Shown here: positions 51,891 through 60,027 of the stretch, in pieces
Layout: each line of letters begins with the position of its first letter
Numbering within the stretch: position 1 is the first letter of the stretch
Assembly (NCBI RefSeq): GCF_900110835.1
Contig: NZ_FOJG01000001.1
Span: 558,001 to 622,000 of the forward strand
Direction: 5' to 3'
From: Chitinophaga arvensicola
GTDB taxonomy: Bacteria; Bacteroidota; Bacteroidia; Chitinophagales; Chitinophagaceae
Length of the DNA stretch: 64,000 bases
Notes under the pieces: model-generated
What the model was told of the DNA's origin: nothing
The model's input: only the letters and a program-made list of their open reading frames with translations
The model's database searches: none
Translations under genes and position numbers: made by a program

Positions 51891-51945
51891 GCCTATATTA
51901 ACTAAGAAAGGCACCCAATGGGTGCCTTTCTTAGTTAATATAGGC
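51891..51945. repeat. Perfect 26-bp inverted repeat with 3-nt loop
   Basis: Left arm 51891-51916, loop AAT, right arm 51920-51945, without a single mismatch, 7 nt after the stop of the barrel gene at 51953. The stem core is GGCACCC/GGGTGCC with AT-rich outer parts. There is no T-run after it on either strand. Confidence 0.85.
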
Positions 51946-51952
51946 GTAGCCG

Positions 51953-52621
51953 TTACTTCCGGGGAAACAGGTACCCGAAAGAAATATTAAAACTACGGTG
52001 AAGCTGTTTAGTGTTTTCACTGGCACTTACGTCCAGAAGGCCCGCTGCATATCCCGCGCTCAGCAGAAAACCCGGCGAAAACTCATAACCAACCAGGAAA
52101 TTAGCTGCAATATCAACACGATTGGCGTGCACATCATCAGTGGATGATGCTGTTGCTTCTTTTCCATCAAACAATATCTTTGCTGTACCTGACTTTGTTC
52201 CATCCTTGATAAAAGAAACTTTACCACCAATTCCGTAGGCAACACTGGGACCAAGACCAGCAAATATTTTACCGGCTCCCACCTTTCCTTTATATAAAAA
52301 ATTAACGGGTAGTTCCAGGTAGTTATAGCCGTACCTGGCAATGAAATACCAGTTTCCTGCATCCGATTCCGGACGTGTTCTGTAACCTTTGATGCTATAA
52401 AGCAACGCTGGCTGCACCGTCAGCCACTTTGTTAAGGGAATATCCATTAAGCCCCCTCCCTGAAAGGCAGGCAGCATAAATTTACGGTTATCTGCCACAT
52501 ACGCGGGGCCATCCAGCTTCATATTCGCACCGGTAAAACCAGCTTTTAATCCAAATCTTACCTGTCCCATTGTTACATGAACAATCAGCAGTGCTATGAT
52601 AGTCAGAATGTTTCTTTGCAT
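51953..52621 (-). CDS. Outer-membrane beta-barrel protein (PF13568-like), copy 1
   Basis: A 222-residue porin-family protein: signal peptide to about residue 19, then alternating strands with VRFGLKAGFTGANM at the start, FIARYGYNYLELPVNFLYK and a C-terminal FNISFGYLFPRK with the terminal aromatic strand used by BAM. One of four similar genes in a row; function not known. Confidence 0.85.
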   Translation of the reverse strand: MQRNILTIIALLIVHVTMGQVRFGLKAGFTGANMKLDGPAYVADNRKFMLPAFQGGGLMDIPLTKWLTVQPALLYSIKGYRTRPESDAGNWYFIARYGYNYLELPVNFLYKGKVGAGKIFAGLGPSVAYGIGGKVSFIKDGTKSGTAKILFDGKEATASSTDDVHANRVDIAANFLVGYEFSPGFLLSAGYAAGLLDVSASENTKQLHRSFNISFGYLFPRK

Positions 52622-52644
52622 GAACCTTAAATAAATTGGGTAAC

Positions 52645-52669
52645 CTGAAGGATCAGCCTTATCCTTCAG
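52645..52669. repeat. Hairpin between barrel copies 1 and 2
   Basis: CTGAAGGAT and its complement around CAGCCTT; no T-run, so a poor terminator. Confidence 0.45.
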
Positions 52670-52700
52670 ATAAACAGGGTGCTATAGAATTGTTAGAGGG

Positions 52701-53387
52701 TTACCAGTCTTCCCTGTTGAACAGAAACCCAAGACTTACACCCCAATACCTGTTTCGCAGTTGATTGTCAGATGATTTGTCAATATCCATCATTCCATAA
52801 CCATACTGTGCATTCAGGGTGAGAAAACAATTGAACTCCACTCCGGCTATGAAATTCAAACCGGCATCCCAGCGCTGCAGGTTCATGTTTGTTCCAAAAA
52901 TATTGGGAGTTGAACCGAAATCTATCCGTTGAGATCCGGATTGCAACATCTTATTATTGTTGTAAACAGATACCTTGTAATCCCCACGGGTACAATATGC
53001 GGCATATGGCCCTGCTCCAACAATGATTTTACCAAAACTCACCGGTATCTTATATACCAGGTGTACTGGTAACTCCAGGTATTGCAACCTTAGTTTGGTA
53101 GCTCCTGAAGTAAATATATCCTCCCGGTGAGATACAGCATAATCCAATCCTGCTCCTTTCACAGTGTAACTGAGGCCGGGTTGCAGATAACCGTTTTCAA
53201 AGAGGGGAATATTTGTGTAAAATCCCACCTGCCAGTTATTAAGACTTGAAGTACCTGGCGCATAGCTCTCTACGGATGACTCAAATCCGCTTTTAATATA
53301 ACCGCCACGAATACCCAGACTTACCTGTGCATGTGAGGTTACTGTAACACAAAAAGTTGTTACAAACAGTAGTGTAAAAATTTTCAT
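52701..53387 (-). CDS. Outer-membrane beta-barrel protein, copy 2
   Basis: A 228-residue relative of the neighbouring barrels: signal peptide ending SHAQ, VSLGIRGGYIKSGFESS, LQYLELPVHLVYKIPV, FIAGVEFNCFLTLNAQYGYGMMDI, and final RYWGVSLGFLFNRE. It is transcribed in the same direction as the others, 79 nt before copy 1. Confidence 0.85.
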   Translation of the reverse strand: MKIFTLLFVTTFCVTVTSHAQVSLGIRGGYIKSGFESSVESYAPGTSSLNNWQVGFYTNIPLFENGYLQPGLSYTVKGAGLDYAVSHREDIFTSGATKLRLQYLELPVHLVYKIPVSFGKIIVGAGPYAAYCTRGDYKVSVYNNNKMLQSGSQRIDFGSTPNIFGTNMNLQRWDAGLNFIAGVEFNCFLTLNAQYGYGMMDIDKSSDNQLRNRYWGVSLGFLFNREDW

Positions 53388-53497
53388 TAGTCCGCTAATA
53401 AGTAAATGACAAATCCGCTATAACAGTTAATTGGGGAATGACTCTAATAGGCTGGTTACTGAACGCGAAAATAAACAATCGTTTTCATATAAATAAA

Positions 53498-53523
53498 AAA
53501 CCACCCGAATTTACGGGTGGTTT
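53498..53523 (-). terminator. Terminator after barrel copy 3
   Basis: AAACCACCCG and its complement around a 6-nt loop; on the minus strand TTTTTTATTT follows. Confidence 0.85.
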
Positions 53524-53549
53524 AATAAAAAAATCATTTTGAAGGGTTG

Positions 53550-54170
53550 TTATCTGCCACCGAATTTATAGCCTACAGAAACGCCAAACGAGGTATTTTT
53601 AAATCGACGGTCATTGTCGGTATTCTCGGCGGTATTGACCAGGCCCAAATCTGTATTAAGACCAAAATAAAGGCCCATCGGCATTTCATATCCTACATTG
53701 ATGCCTACACCGGCGTCAAATCTTTTCTGTTTTGCCAGTAATGCCTCATCATCGTATACATTCAGATCACCTAATATTGTATTTTTAATTTTGCCACCTA
53801 CGCCATAAGCAAAATAAGGCCCGGCAGATAATACCAGTTTACCACTTCCCACTTCCGGTTTAAACATGAAATGCAGTGGTAATTCCAGGTAAGATAAGGT
53901 GGTTTTTACGTCGGAGTTCTTTGCTTTTCCTCCCTTTCCGGAATAAAGCAACCCGGTTCCGATATAAAATTCATCCGCCAGTGGAATATCTACAGTGATC
54001 CCTGCGCGGATCCCTGTAAGAATAGAGCTGGTTTCCTTTCCACTGTTTAAAACCGCGTTCTTGGACGCAATGCTGGAAAACTGGGGCCCTGCCACAATAC
54101 CCCATTTCGCTTGTCCGAAAGAAAGACTTGCTACCAATACGGCGGCGGCAGATAATAATAACTTTTTCAT
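53550..54170 (-). CDS. Outer-membrane beta-barrel protein, copy 3
   Basis: A 206-residue barrel protein, begun at the ATG at 54170 (MKKLLLSAAAVLVASLSFGQ, a clean signal peptide). It shows the shared blocks AKWGIVAGPQFSSI, LSYLELPLHFMFKPEVGSGKLVLSAGPYFAYGVGGKI, VGINVGYEMPMGLYFG and FKNTSFGVSVGYKFGGR. It is most like copy 4. Confidence 0.88.
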   Translation of the reverse strand: MKKLLLSAAAVLVASLSFGQAKWGIVAGPQFSSIASKNAVLNSGKETSSILTGIRAGITVDIPLADEFYIGTGLLYSGKGGKAKNSDVKTTLSYLELPLHFMFKPEVGSGKLVLSAGPYFAYGVGGKIKNTILGDLNVYDDEALLAKQKRFDAGVGINVGYEMPMGLYFGLNTDLGLVNTAENTDNDRRFKNTSFGVSVGYKFGGR

Positions 54171-54197
54171 GTGTGATGTAATTTGAATGATTAAAAA

Positions 54198-54227
54198 AAG
54201 CGGTGACCCACAGGTTAGGTACCGCTT
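54198..54227 (-). terminator. Terminator after barrel copy 4
   Basis: AAGCGGT/ACCGCTT outer arms with a partly paired interior and, on the minus strand, seven T. Confidence 0.7.
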
Positions 54228-54319
54228 CCTTAATTTTTTGATTGCCAACTAATGAATGAAACCTGTTTTTGCTTGCCTGGAGTTATTACAATTGAATGAG
54301 TTAATTGTTTGTTACCGGG

Positions 54320-55021
54320 TTATTTTCCTCCAAAGAGGTAACCAACGGATACACTGAATACACGGTTCTTACTTTTGTCGTCTGTACTGTTATCCTGTCC
54401 TGAATTTACTTTTGCAAAGCCAATACCGTACTGGGCGGAGATCAGGAAGTTGCTCAGTTCAGCACCGATCTGCACATTACCACCCCAATCAAAACGTTTC
54501 ATTTTATTGTAAGCTGTATTAGGGTCGTTATTAAACGGGGTATCATCATCCCATTTAATGCTTTCAGATCCGCTGGCATTCACACCCGCAATGGTGGTTT
54601 CATATTTCTGTTTACCCGCTACACCGAAGGCAAAATAAGGACCCACACCGGCAAAAAGGCTGGCGCTCGGACCCACAGGTAATTTAGCCACGAAGTTCAG
54701 TGGAATTTCAATGTAGGAAGGATTGATGGTATACTTTGCGTAAGGGTTTACAGTGGAGTTACTTTTATCCCCGGTTTCCAGTTTGGTACCTTTGGTAGTA
54801 TAGAATACACCTGGCTGGAACGAAAGGATTTTGGGAACTAAGGGTAAATCAGCAATGGCACCCACATTGAAACCGGATAATCCACGACTATCTTTTGTAC
54901 TTCCGGAGTTGTCATAGGTGATGTTGGAAAGGTTCCAACCAGCCTTAATCCCAACACGTGCCTGAGACATAGCAGCAACAGAAATGGCTAACGCTGCAAA
55001 TGATAATAAAATCTTCTTCAT
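54320..55021 (-). CDS. Outer-membrane beta-barrel protein, copy 4
   Basis: A 233-residue barrel with signal peptide to about residue 20 (VAAMSQ), ARVGIKAGWNLSNITYD, YTINPSYIEIPLNFVAKLPVG, SLFAGVGPYFAFGVAGKQKYE, VQIGAELSNFLISAQYGIGFAKV and the final FSVSVGYLFGGK. First in transcription order of the four. Confidence 0.88.
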   Translation of the reverse strand: MKKILLSFAALAISVAAMSQARVGIKAGWNLSNITYDNSGSTKDSRGLSGFNVGAIADLPLVPKILSFQPGVFYTTKGTKLETGDKSNSTVNPYAKYTINPSYIEIPLNFVAKLPVGPSASLFAGVGPYFAFGVAGKQKYETTIAGVNASGSESIKWDDDTPFNNDPNTAYNKMKRFDWGGNVQIGAELSNFLISAQYGIGFAKVNSGQDNSTDDKSKNRVFSVSVGYLFGGK

Positions 55022-55147
55022 AATCTTTGGTTTTATGGTCTGTTACACATAAAGCCAAAGACTATGCCAAAGGAATGTTAAATTCTTACAACTAATTGAT
55101 TTTCAATATACACCGAGGACCATATTCTACGTTCTACACCCTCATTT

Positions 55148-56554
55148 CTACAGCTTTGAAACGGTGTCCTTGGGTGTAATCCGGTCCAGAAATTCCTGTA
55201 ATTGCTCCACACCCAGTCTTTTCGCCACAATTTTCTTCTTTTCGTCCAGCAGATACACCATCGGCGTGCTGTAAACGTCGTATAAGCGGCGGTAATTGGT
55301 AGCAGATTGAGGATCTGAGCCATGTACCCAACCTTTTAGATGATGCTCCCTGATAAACTGCAGCCATTCTTCACGGGTTCCTTCCGTTTTTACGCCTATC
55401 ATAGCTACTCCTTTGCTTTTCCAGCTTGCATTCCACGCAGAATCGAGCCGGGGAATCTCCGTTTTGCAATGTCCGCAGGTGGGATCCCAGAAAACCAATA
55501 CCGTAAACTTTGCAGCTGTCTTATATAAGGAAAGTGGTTTTGAGGCCGTGTCTTTGTATTCCAATGGGGCGGCCTGTTTCCCTATCAGGTTTGGCGCCAT
55601 GGTATAGGCACGGTCAACAATTTTATTTAGTTGCTCATCGTTCATCCAGAATGCTTCTCCCGGTACATAGTATTTCTCTACGAGATGCACAAAAACAGCA
55701 TCCATCCCCATGTATGGAGAACTTTCATAATTATAGGTGAGCCACCACAAAACAAATTTGAATACTTCTTTGCTCTTGCGGGTGCGTGCAATCATGGCGT
55801 CGCAGTCCACTATAATGGAATCGGGGTGTAAAGGCACCAGTTGTGTAAAATACTTCTTCAGTTTTCCTTCGAGGATAGGCGTTCTCACCAGGCGGTCACT
55901 TTGCAGATCTACTTCATCCCAGTAATGATTTTTAAAATAGTGGTAGGCGAACAGGGAGTCCGCACCCGCAGGCGCCTGTGGCACCTCTGGCTCCTTCATG
56001 GCCAGGAAAATAGTACTGAGAATTGTACCTGGGTGTTTGGTGATAAACTCGGACCTGAAAACCTGGATCTTTTTCCCCAATTCCTGCTGCAATGGCTGCG
56101 CTTTCGCTGAATCTGCCGCTGTACGGGCAGCCTGCAGTTGCTGCTGGATGCTGCGGCTAAGGGTTTCCTGTTGAAAAAGGAATTTGTTATACTCCAGGAA
56201 GCTATCATTATCCGGACTTCCTTTATATACTGTTTTATTGACCAGGTCGCTGGTATCAAGGGCTACACTAAACACCTGTTGCTTATCAATCAGGGTTTCC
56301 ACATATTGTTGTTTACCGGGGAGTACCAACAGATAGATACCGGGCAATAACTTCTCTTTCCCCTGGAGTACTACTTCCCCTGCCGGATTTACATCTGCAG
56401 AATCCGCCAGATAGGTGGATTTTCCCATATAATGAGCCAGGAAAAATCTGCCTCCGGTAAAGTTTTTCAGCTTTACCGAAATGTGGTATCCCTGCGCCTG
56501 CAGGGTCCAGTGTCCCAAAAGAGTGGCTATCAGTAATAAAAATAGTCTACGCAT
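55148..56554 (-). CDS. Periplasmic thioredoxin-like protein with DUF4369/DUF5106-type N-terminus
   Basis: A 468-residue exported protein, begun at the ATG at 56554 (signal peptide to about residue 20). The N-terminal part (GYHISVKLKNFTGGRFFLAHYMGKSTYLADSA) resembles the DUF4369-type domain, a helical DUF5106-like middle follows, and a thioredoxin domain near residues 335-460 carries the active site CGHC in FWDPTCGHCKTEIP and the cis-Pro in YSTPMVYLLD. It is expected to reduce or oxidise disulfides in periplasmic proteins. Confidence 0.9.
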   Translation of the reverse strand: MRRLFLLLIATLLGHWTLQAQGYHISVKLKNFTGGRFFLAHYMGKSTYLADSADVNPAGEVVLQGKEKLLPGIYLLVLPGKQQYVETLIDKQQVFSVALDTSDLVNKTVYKGSPDNDSFLEYNKFLFQQETLSRSIQQQLQAARTAADSAKAQPLQQELGKKIQVFRSEFITKHPGTILSTIFLAMKEPEVPQAPAGADSLFAYHYFKNHYWDEVDLQSDRLVRTPILEGKLKKYFTQLVPLHPDSIIVDCDAMIARTRKSKEVFKFVLWWLTYNYESSPYMGMDAVFVHLVEKYYVPGEAFWMNDEQLNKIVDRAYTMAPNLIGKQAAPLEYKDTASKPLSLYKTAAKFTVLVFWDPTCGHCKTEIPRLDSAWNASWKSKGVAMIGVKTEGTREEWLQFIREHHLKGWVHGSDPQSATNYRRLYDVYSTPMVYLLDEKKKIVAKRLGVEQLQEFLDRITPKDTVSKL

Positions 56555-56661
56555 AATATTTGAAAGCAATATGTAAATGTAAGAGGAAAAAAGTGAAAAA
56601 GGAAAGCCCTGTGCTGAGCGGTAATTCCTATGAATTACGCGGCAGGATTCAGCATTTCAAT

Positions 56662-56669
56662 TACCTTTG
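56662..56669 (+). promoter_or_regulatory. -7 element of rlmD
   Basis: TACCTTTG ends 5 nt before the GTG at 56675; the transcript would begin at about that codon. The -33 element is weak. Confidence 0.45.
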
Positions 56670-56674
56670 CAGCC

Positions 56675-58084
56675 GTGAGGAAAAAAAACGTTGTTTTAGA
56701 AAATGTACCTGTTACTGCCTATGCGGCAGAAGGTAAAGCCCTGGCCCGTCATGACGGGAAAGTTGTATTTATAGAAGGCGGTGTGGTGCCTGGTGACGTG
56801 GTAGACGTTCGTCTTGCTAAGAACAAAAAAGACTGGGCAGAAGGGAAAGTGGTTCACTTTCATAGCTATTCAGACAAAAGAGTTACTCCGTTTTGCCAAC
56901 ATTTCGGGACATGTGGAGGTTGTAAATGGCAGATGTTGCCTTACTCCCTGCAACTGGAATACAAACAACAACAGGTAGCAGATCACCTTCAACGCATCGG
57001 TAAACTGGCACTGCCACCTATGGATCCTATCCTGGGAGGCGTTCACACAGAACACTACCGCAATAAGCTGGAGTTTACCTTCAGCAACAAGGCCTATCTC
57101 ACCAATGAAGAAATCAGGGCCAACGACGGGGAAATACCGGTAAGGCCGGCACTGGGCTTCCATGTACCGAAACTATTCGACAAAGTATTAAACATAGATA
57201 CCTGCTACCTGATGCAGGAGCCAGTTAACCTGATCCGCAATACCATACGTGAGTACGCAGTTTCCCACGAACTGACCTTTTATGATATCCGTGCGCAACA
57301 GGGCTGGCTCCGCAACCTGGTGATCCGTCTCTGTACTACCGGTGAAATCATGGTGAATCTTGTGATCCATCATGAGGACAAAGCCAACAGGATCGCTTTG
57401 CTGGATCATCTGCTGAAAACAGTACCGGCTATTACCACTGTGCTGTATACCATCAATCCCAAAGGAAATGATACCATCTTCGACCTGGAGCCGAAGGTAT
57501 ATTTCGGTAAAGGATATGCAGAAGAAAAGCTGGAGGACTTTGTTTTCAAGATAGGTCCGAAATCTTTTTTCCAGACCAATACCTACCAGGGCGAGGTTTT
57601 GTATAAAGTGACGAGAGATTTTGCAGGACTCACCGGCTCCGAGACCGTATATGACCTATATTGTGGCACTGGTAGTATCGGCATCTTTGTATCACGTAAT
57701 GCCGGCAAAGTCATTGGCATTGAACTGATCAAGGAAGCTATAGATGACGCAAAAGAAAACGCCGCCCGTAACAATGTGGACAATGCCACGTTTTTTGCAG
57801 GCGATGTAGTAGATATTTGTAACGATGCTTTTTTTGCGGAACACGGTGCGCCGGATGTGATCATTACGGATCCTCCACGGGCAGGCATGCACGAAAAGCT
57901 GGTAAATAAGTTGCTGGAAATCGCTGCCCCGAAAATTGTATACGTGAGCTGTAATCCTGCTACACAGGCCAGGGATCTGGCCTTACTGGATACACTCTAT
58001 ACAGTGGAAAAGGTTCAACCGGTAGATATGTTCCCGCATACACATCACATAGAAAATGTGGTGCTGTTGAAAAAAAGAGTTTAA
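56675..58084 (+). CDS. rlmD: 23S rRNA (uracil-5-)-methyltransferase, RlmD/TrmA-type
   Basis: A 469-residue radical-free RNA methyltransferase begun at GTG 56675 (RKKNVVLENVPVTAYAAEGKALARH, the usual family start); an ATG at 56630 lies upstream of the promoter element. It has a TRAM domain (about residues 5-60), the iron-sulfur cysteines in CQHFGTCGGCKWQ and later DTCYLMQ, the SAM site VYDLYCGTGSIGIF and the catalytic cysteine in VYVSCNPATQARDL. It methylates a uridine of 23S rRNA. Rhomboid genes follow 13 nt after the stop. Confidence 0.93.
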   Translation: MRKKNVVLENVPVTAYAAEGKALARHDGKVVFIEGGVVPGDVVDVRLAKNKKDWAEGKVVHFHSYSDKRVTPFCQHFGTCGGCKWQMLPYSLQLEYKQQQVADHLQRIGKLALPPMDPILGGVHTEHYRNKLEFTFSNKAYLTNEEIRANDGEIPVRPALGFHVPKLFDKVLNIDTCYLMQEPVNLIRNTIREYAVSHELTFYDIRAQQGWLRNLVIRLCTTGEIMVNLVIHHEDKANRIALLDHLLKTVPAITTVLYTINPKGNDTIFDLEPKVYFGKGYAEEKLEDFVFKIGPKSFFQTNTYQGEVLYKVTRDFAGLTGSETVYDLYCGTGSIGIFVSRNAGKVIGIELIKEAIDDAKENAARNNVDNATFFAGDVVDICNDAFFAEHGAPDVIITDPPRAGMHEKLVNKLLEIAAPKIVYVSCNPATQARDLALLDTLYTVEKVQPVDMFPHTHHIENVVLLKKRV

Positions 58085-58097
58085 TAACTAAGCAACA

Positions 58098-58925
58098 ATG
58101 AACGAGTACAGGCCCGGAAAATTTCAGTACCTGCCCCTGGTGATCAAAAATCTGATGATCATTAATGGTTTGGTTTGGTTAGTGCAGATTACGCTGCTGA
58201 ACAGATTTGATTATGATTTGAGTCGTTTGTTTGCCCTCCATTACTGGGGCTCCCCACTTTTCAAACCACATCAGTTCATTACGCATTTATTCATGCATGA
58301 TACGAAGGGATTTGCGCATTTGTTCTTTAACATGTTTACCCTGTGGATGTTTGGTTCCACACTCGAAAACCTGTGGGGGGCGAAACGTTTCCTGATCTTC
58401 TATCTGATCTGTGGTTTAGGCGCAGCCCTTTGCTATATGGGTATGCTAACCTATGACAACCTGAGCCTCGCGAAATATGCAGGCCATTTCATAGATGATC
58501 CGACTTTCAGCAACTTCGTGGCGCTCGATAATAAATTTGACCTTGGCAGTATGGCCAACTTCAATATGCAAAGCCTTAAAAATGCACTGGCCAATAATGA
58601 TCCCAGTGCTATTGAAATGGCCCAGCTCTATGTAAGAAACTACGTAAACTTTTATCAGAATATACCCACTGTAGGCGCATCCGGAGCAGTATACGGCATC
58701 CTGTTTGCCTTTGGCTTTATGTTTCCGAACAGGTACCTGTATTTCTTCGCCATGTTCCCCATAAAGGCCAAATTTGTGGTGGGCTTTATGATCATCGGTG
58801 AAGTATGGGCCAGTATTCAGAATAATCCCGGCGACAATGTGGCACACTTTGCCCACCTCGGTGGCGCGCTCTTTGCTTACCTGTTGCTGAGAGGGTGGAA
58901 TAAAAGACGATCAGATTTTTATTAA
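58098..58925 (+). CDS. Rhomboid-family intramembrane serine protease
   Basis: A 275-residue membrane protein with six or more membrane segments. The dyad is intact: Ser195 in GASGAVYG and His253 in AHFAHLGGALF, with the oxyanion-side His74 and Asn78 (HLFFN) in the second segment. Between segments there is a long insertion of about 65 residues (NLSLAKYAGHFIDDP...NYVNFYQNIP). It follows rlmD after 13 nt and precedes a second, changed rhomboid. Confidence 0.93.
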   Translation: MNEYRPGKFQYLPLVIKNLMIINGLVWLVQITLLNRFDYDLSRLFALHYWGSPLFKPHQFITHLFMHDTKGFAHLFFNMFTLWMFGSTLENLWGAKRFLIFYLICGLGAALCYMGMLTYDNLSLAKYAGHFIDDPTFSNFVALDNKFDLGSMANFNMQSLKNALANNDPSAIEMAQLYVRNYVNFYQNIPTVGASGAVYGILFAFGFMFPNRYLYFFAMFPIKAKFVVGFMIIGEVWASIQNNPGDNVAHFAHLGGALFAYLLLRGWNKRRSDFY

Positions 58926-58952
58926 TACAACTGTATTAATGACGTATTTTTG
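58921..58952 (+). promoter_or_regulatory. Promoter with a palindromic site before the second rhomboid
   Basis: A 20-nt palindrome ATTAATACAACTGTATTAAT (58921-58940) covers the -33 region and TATTTTTG (58945-58952) is the -7 element. It overlaps the stop codon of the first rhomboid. It has the layout of an operator. Confidence 0.45.
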
Positions 58953-58972
58953 TATTGAAAAATATTAGTACC

Positions 58973-59905
58973 ATGCATGCGTTGGAAAAAGAGAAATTAC
59001 CCCGCCTCTCTTTAGGAGAAGGAAGAAATATGGTGACACACCTGATGGTCATTAATCTTACGATTTTTGTTTTCCTGTTTTTCACGCTTGTGATCTACCA
59101 GATGGAACAAATTGGTGCGCCCAGGTTTCACCAGGACATTATGACCTGGCTGAGGCTTCCCGCAGATCCGGCGAAATTACTGAGCCGTCCGTGGACACTC
59201 GTCACATCGTTGTTTACACATATCAGCTTCTGGCAGATCTTTTCCAATATGGTATGGCTGTGGTGTTTTGGTACTTTTATGCAGCATCTGGCAGGTCATC
59301 AGCGGATTCTCCCCCTCTATCTCTTTGGGGGCATCTGTGGTAATCTCTTCTATGTGGCCGCTATGCAGCTGATTCCCTCTTTTCACACCCTCGCCGCTAA
59401 TGAATATACACTGGGCGCAGCAGGCAGCATCATGGCAATAGCCGTTGGCGTTACTACCATCGCTCCCCGTTACCGCATATTCCCGTTACTGGCTGGTGGC
59501 ATTTCTCTCTGGATTATTACCCTGGTTTTCGTGGCGCTTTCTGTAGGCTCCTTAATGGCCGCTTCCAGCTATGGTTATACCTATATCCCTGAACTGGCCG
59601 GTGGCGCACTGGCAGGATGGCTTTATATGTACCAATGGAAAAAAGGTAATGACCTGGGCGCCGGTTTCAATAAACTGGCCTTTAAACTGACCCATGTGTT
59701 TCATCCGGCAGCCCAGCAGGTAAACCCGGAAGATTTCAAAAAGAAAAATTTCACCGCAGATACCGACCAGCAACCTTACAGACGCATCGGCAAAGTACCT
59801 GAACAGAAATTAAATGAAATTCTTGATAAGATCAATGAAAATGGACTGTCCTCCCTTTCTCCCGAAGAAAGAGAGACCTTATTGAGAGCAAGCAAAACAG
59901 AATAA
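58973..59905 (+). CDS. Rhomboid-like protein lacking the catalytic histidine (probable pseudoprotease)
   Basis: A 310-residue polytopic membrane protein begun at the ATG at 58973. GAAGS (Ser152) keeps the serine motif, but the place of the catalytic histidine reads PELAGGAL, where the partner has AHLGGAL, and the HxxxN motif of segment 2 reads QIFSN instead of HLFFN. Both key histidines are therefore missing, so I expect no proteolysis. A cytoplasmic tail of about 85 residues (after segment 6) ends in a helix. It may bind or hold substrates of the active rhomboid, as iRhoms do (inference). Confidence 0.8.
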   Translation: MHALEKEKLPRLSLGEGRNMVTHLMVINLTIFVFLFFTLVIYQMEQIGAPRFHQDIMTWLRLPADPAKLLSRPWTLVTSLFTHISFWQIFSNMVWLWCFGTFMQHLAGHQRILPLYLFGGICGNLFYVAAMQLIPSFHTLAANEYTLGAAGSIMAIAVGVTTIAPRYRIFPLLAGGISLWIITLVFVALSVGSLMAASSYGYTYIPELAGGALAGWLYMYQWKKGNDLGAGFNKLAFKLTHVFHPAAQQVNPEDFKKKNFTADTDQQPYRRIGKVPEQKLNEILDKINENGLSSLSPEERETLLRASKTE

Positions 59906-59938
59906 AAGTCTTACGGATTAAAAAATATTCCCACAAAT

Positions 59939-59990
59939 AAAAGGAAAGCTGGAAACGGAGTAACATCCCGGAGAGCTTTCCTTTTTTTTT
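59939..59990 (+). terminator. Terminator after the rhomboid pair
   Basis: AAAAGGAAAGCT and its complement (12 bp) enclosing 23 nt with an inner pair; T9 follows. Confidence 0.9.
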
Positions 59991-60027
59991 GTATTTTAAG
60001 CTCCTCATTTGTAATTGCTTGTCCCCT

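Noticed and set aside
59989..60027. Upstream TTG start for the first EEP-domain protein
   Set aside because: The codon lies in the T-run of the terminator; the ATG at 60028 is preferred.
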